Below, one piece after another: positions 5,941 through 6,557 of a stretch of 6,557 nucleotides of DNA (within the stretch, counting starts at the first letter, position 1; every line of letters begins with the position of its first letter). Both the position numbers and the translations under genes were made by a program. The stretch is taken from assembly GCA_002412705.1 (NCBI GenBank), contig DHVO01000082.1, forward strand, positions 1 to 6,557, given 5' to 3'. The notes beneath the pieces were generated by a model. It ran no database searches. It was not told the DNA's origin and saw only the letters and a list, made by a program, of their open reading frames with translations. The stretch comes from Bacteroidales bacterium UBA5206 (GTDB lineage: Bacteria; Bacteroidota; Bacteroidia; Bacteroidales; Tenuifilaceae).

Positions 5941-6557
5941 CTACCTCCCAATACCCCATTCCCCATAGAACTGATCTAGGAACTGCTCCATAAAATCGTG
6001 GCGCTGCTGCGCAAGTTCCTTTGCAGTTTGGGTGTTCATTCTGTCCTTAAGTAGAAGCAGCTTCTCGTAGAAGTGGCTTATGGTATCGCCGTTAGATTGC
6101 TTGTACTCCTCAAACGATTGGTGCATGGTGGGCTTGCCCTCTGGGTTGAACAGTATCCTGCTCTTTGCCCCTCCATACGCAAAGGCGCGGGCTACGCCAA
6201 TGGCGCCAATGGCATCAAGGCGGTCGGCATCTTGCACAACGGCAGCTTCAATGGATGAGGTTGGCGTGTCAACCCCTGCGCCCTTAAACGATACTTGTTT
6301 AATTATGTGTAGCACCTCATGCTGTAGCGTTTCCGAAAGCTTAATGCTTTCCAGCCAACCACTAGCGTTGGGTAGCATGGTTTCTATGTTGGTGTTTGGG
6401 GCAAGTTTCCAGTCGTCGGTATCGTGTAGAAGCGCAGCCATCTCAACAAGGAAAAGGTTTGCACCCTCTGCTTTAGCAAGCGATTTTGCGGTTTGCCAAA
6501 CACGGTAAATGTGCCACCAATCGTGACCTGTGCTATCTGTTTCGCAAAGCGATTTTA
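5941..6557 (-). CDS. HD-domain metal-dependent phosphohydrolase, start missing
   Basis: This frame is open to the right edge, so the Met at 6441 is internal; 204 residues are visible and probably only a short N-terminus is missing. The HD metal-binding signature is complete. His15 is in GHDWWHIYRVW, His44-Asp45 in AALLHDTDDW, and Asp109 in VVQDADRLDAIGAIGVAR (numbering from the first complete codon in the window). These ligands bind a divalent metal pair that cleaves phosphate esters. The pattern resembles the YedJ-type group of stand-alone HD hydrolases (about 210-230 residues), whose physiological substrate is, as far as I know, not settled. The protein is soluble and cytosolic, with no signal or membrane segment. 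It is the first visible gene of the minus-strand group and precedes Ppx by 109 bases. Confidence 0.9.
   Translation of the reverse strand, partial: KSLCETDSTGHDWWHIYRVWQTAKSLAKAEGANLFLVEMAALLHDTDDWKLAPNTNIETMLPNASGWLESIKLSETLQHEVLHIIKQVSFKGAGVDTPTSSIEAAVVQDADRLDAIGAIGVARAFAYGGAKSRILFNPEGKPTMHQSFEEYKQSNGDTISHFYEKLLLLKDRMNTQTAKELAQQRHDFMEQFLDQFYGEWGIGR

Noticed and set aside
6080..6508. 142-codon plus-strand ORF opposite the HD-domain gene
   Set aside because: It is antisense to a gene with clear HD motifs; its Ser/Ala/Cys-rich translation looks like complement-strand noise.
1..6557. CRISPR array, transposon, toxin-antitoxin or phage-defence system
   Set aside because: No spaced direct repeats, transposase, integrase or recognisable toxin/defence domain was found on either strand.

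Overview
The window most likely comes from a Bacteroidota genome, probably order Bacteroidales. This is inferred from several things. The tRNA promoter matches the Bacteroidota -33/-7 form (TTG, 19 bases, TACATTTG). Start codons lack clear Shine-Dalgarno sequences. The response regulator and the short Ppx/GppA protein also resemble members of that phylum as I remember them. No database search was possible, so genus and species are left open.

Left part, plus strand (1-2393): this is the end of a surface-polysaccharide locus. It holds the C-terminal 266 residues of a Wzx-type lipid-linked oligosaccharide flippase, which enters from the left edge. Three bases after its stop comes a 528-residue asparagine-synthetase-like protein. 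That protein has a PP-loop ATP site but no N-terminal cysteine for glutamine hydrolysis. The pair is probably co-transcribed and probably serves amidation or another ATP-dependent modification of an exported glycan.

Middle (2381-3692): a tRNA-His gene with its own promoter and a strong terminator follows directly. The promoter's -33 element lies inside the end of the preceding gene. Next come a small unrecognised ORF of 78 codons, preceded by a CRP/FNR-like palindrome and a candidate promoter, and then a signal-peptide-bearing isochorismatase-family hydrolase of 189 residues. The hydrolase has a perfect 10-bp inverted repeat just ahead of its start codon. A 12-bp hairpin terminator then serves the plus- and minus-strand genes that converge here.

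Right part, minus strand (3690-6557), in transcription order: an HD-domain phosphohydrolase (start beyond the right edge), a short Ppx/GppA phosphatase, and a receiver-AAA+ sigma-54 activator. The activator ends without a DNA-binding domain. The last two genes are 39 bases apart and probably form an operon. Together they suggest phosphate, polyphosphate or guanosine-nucleotide housekeeping linked to sigma-54 control, but that link is an inference from gene order only.

I see no mobile element, CRISPR array or unmistakably new multi-gene system. The best leads are the activator without a DNA-binding domain, the exported isochorismatase-like enzyme with its palindromic leader, the synthetase without a glutaminase cysteine, and the possible CRP/FNR-controlled small ORF.
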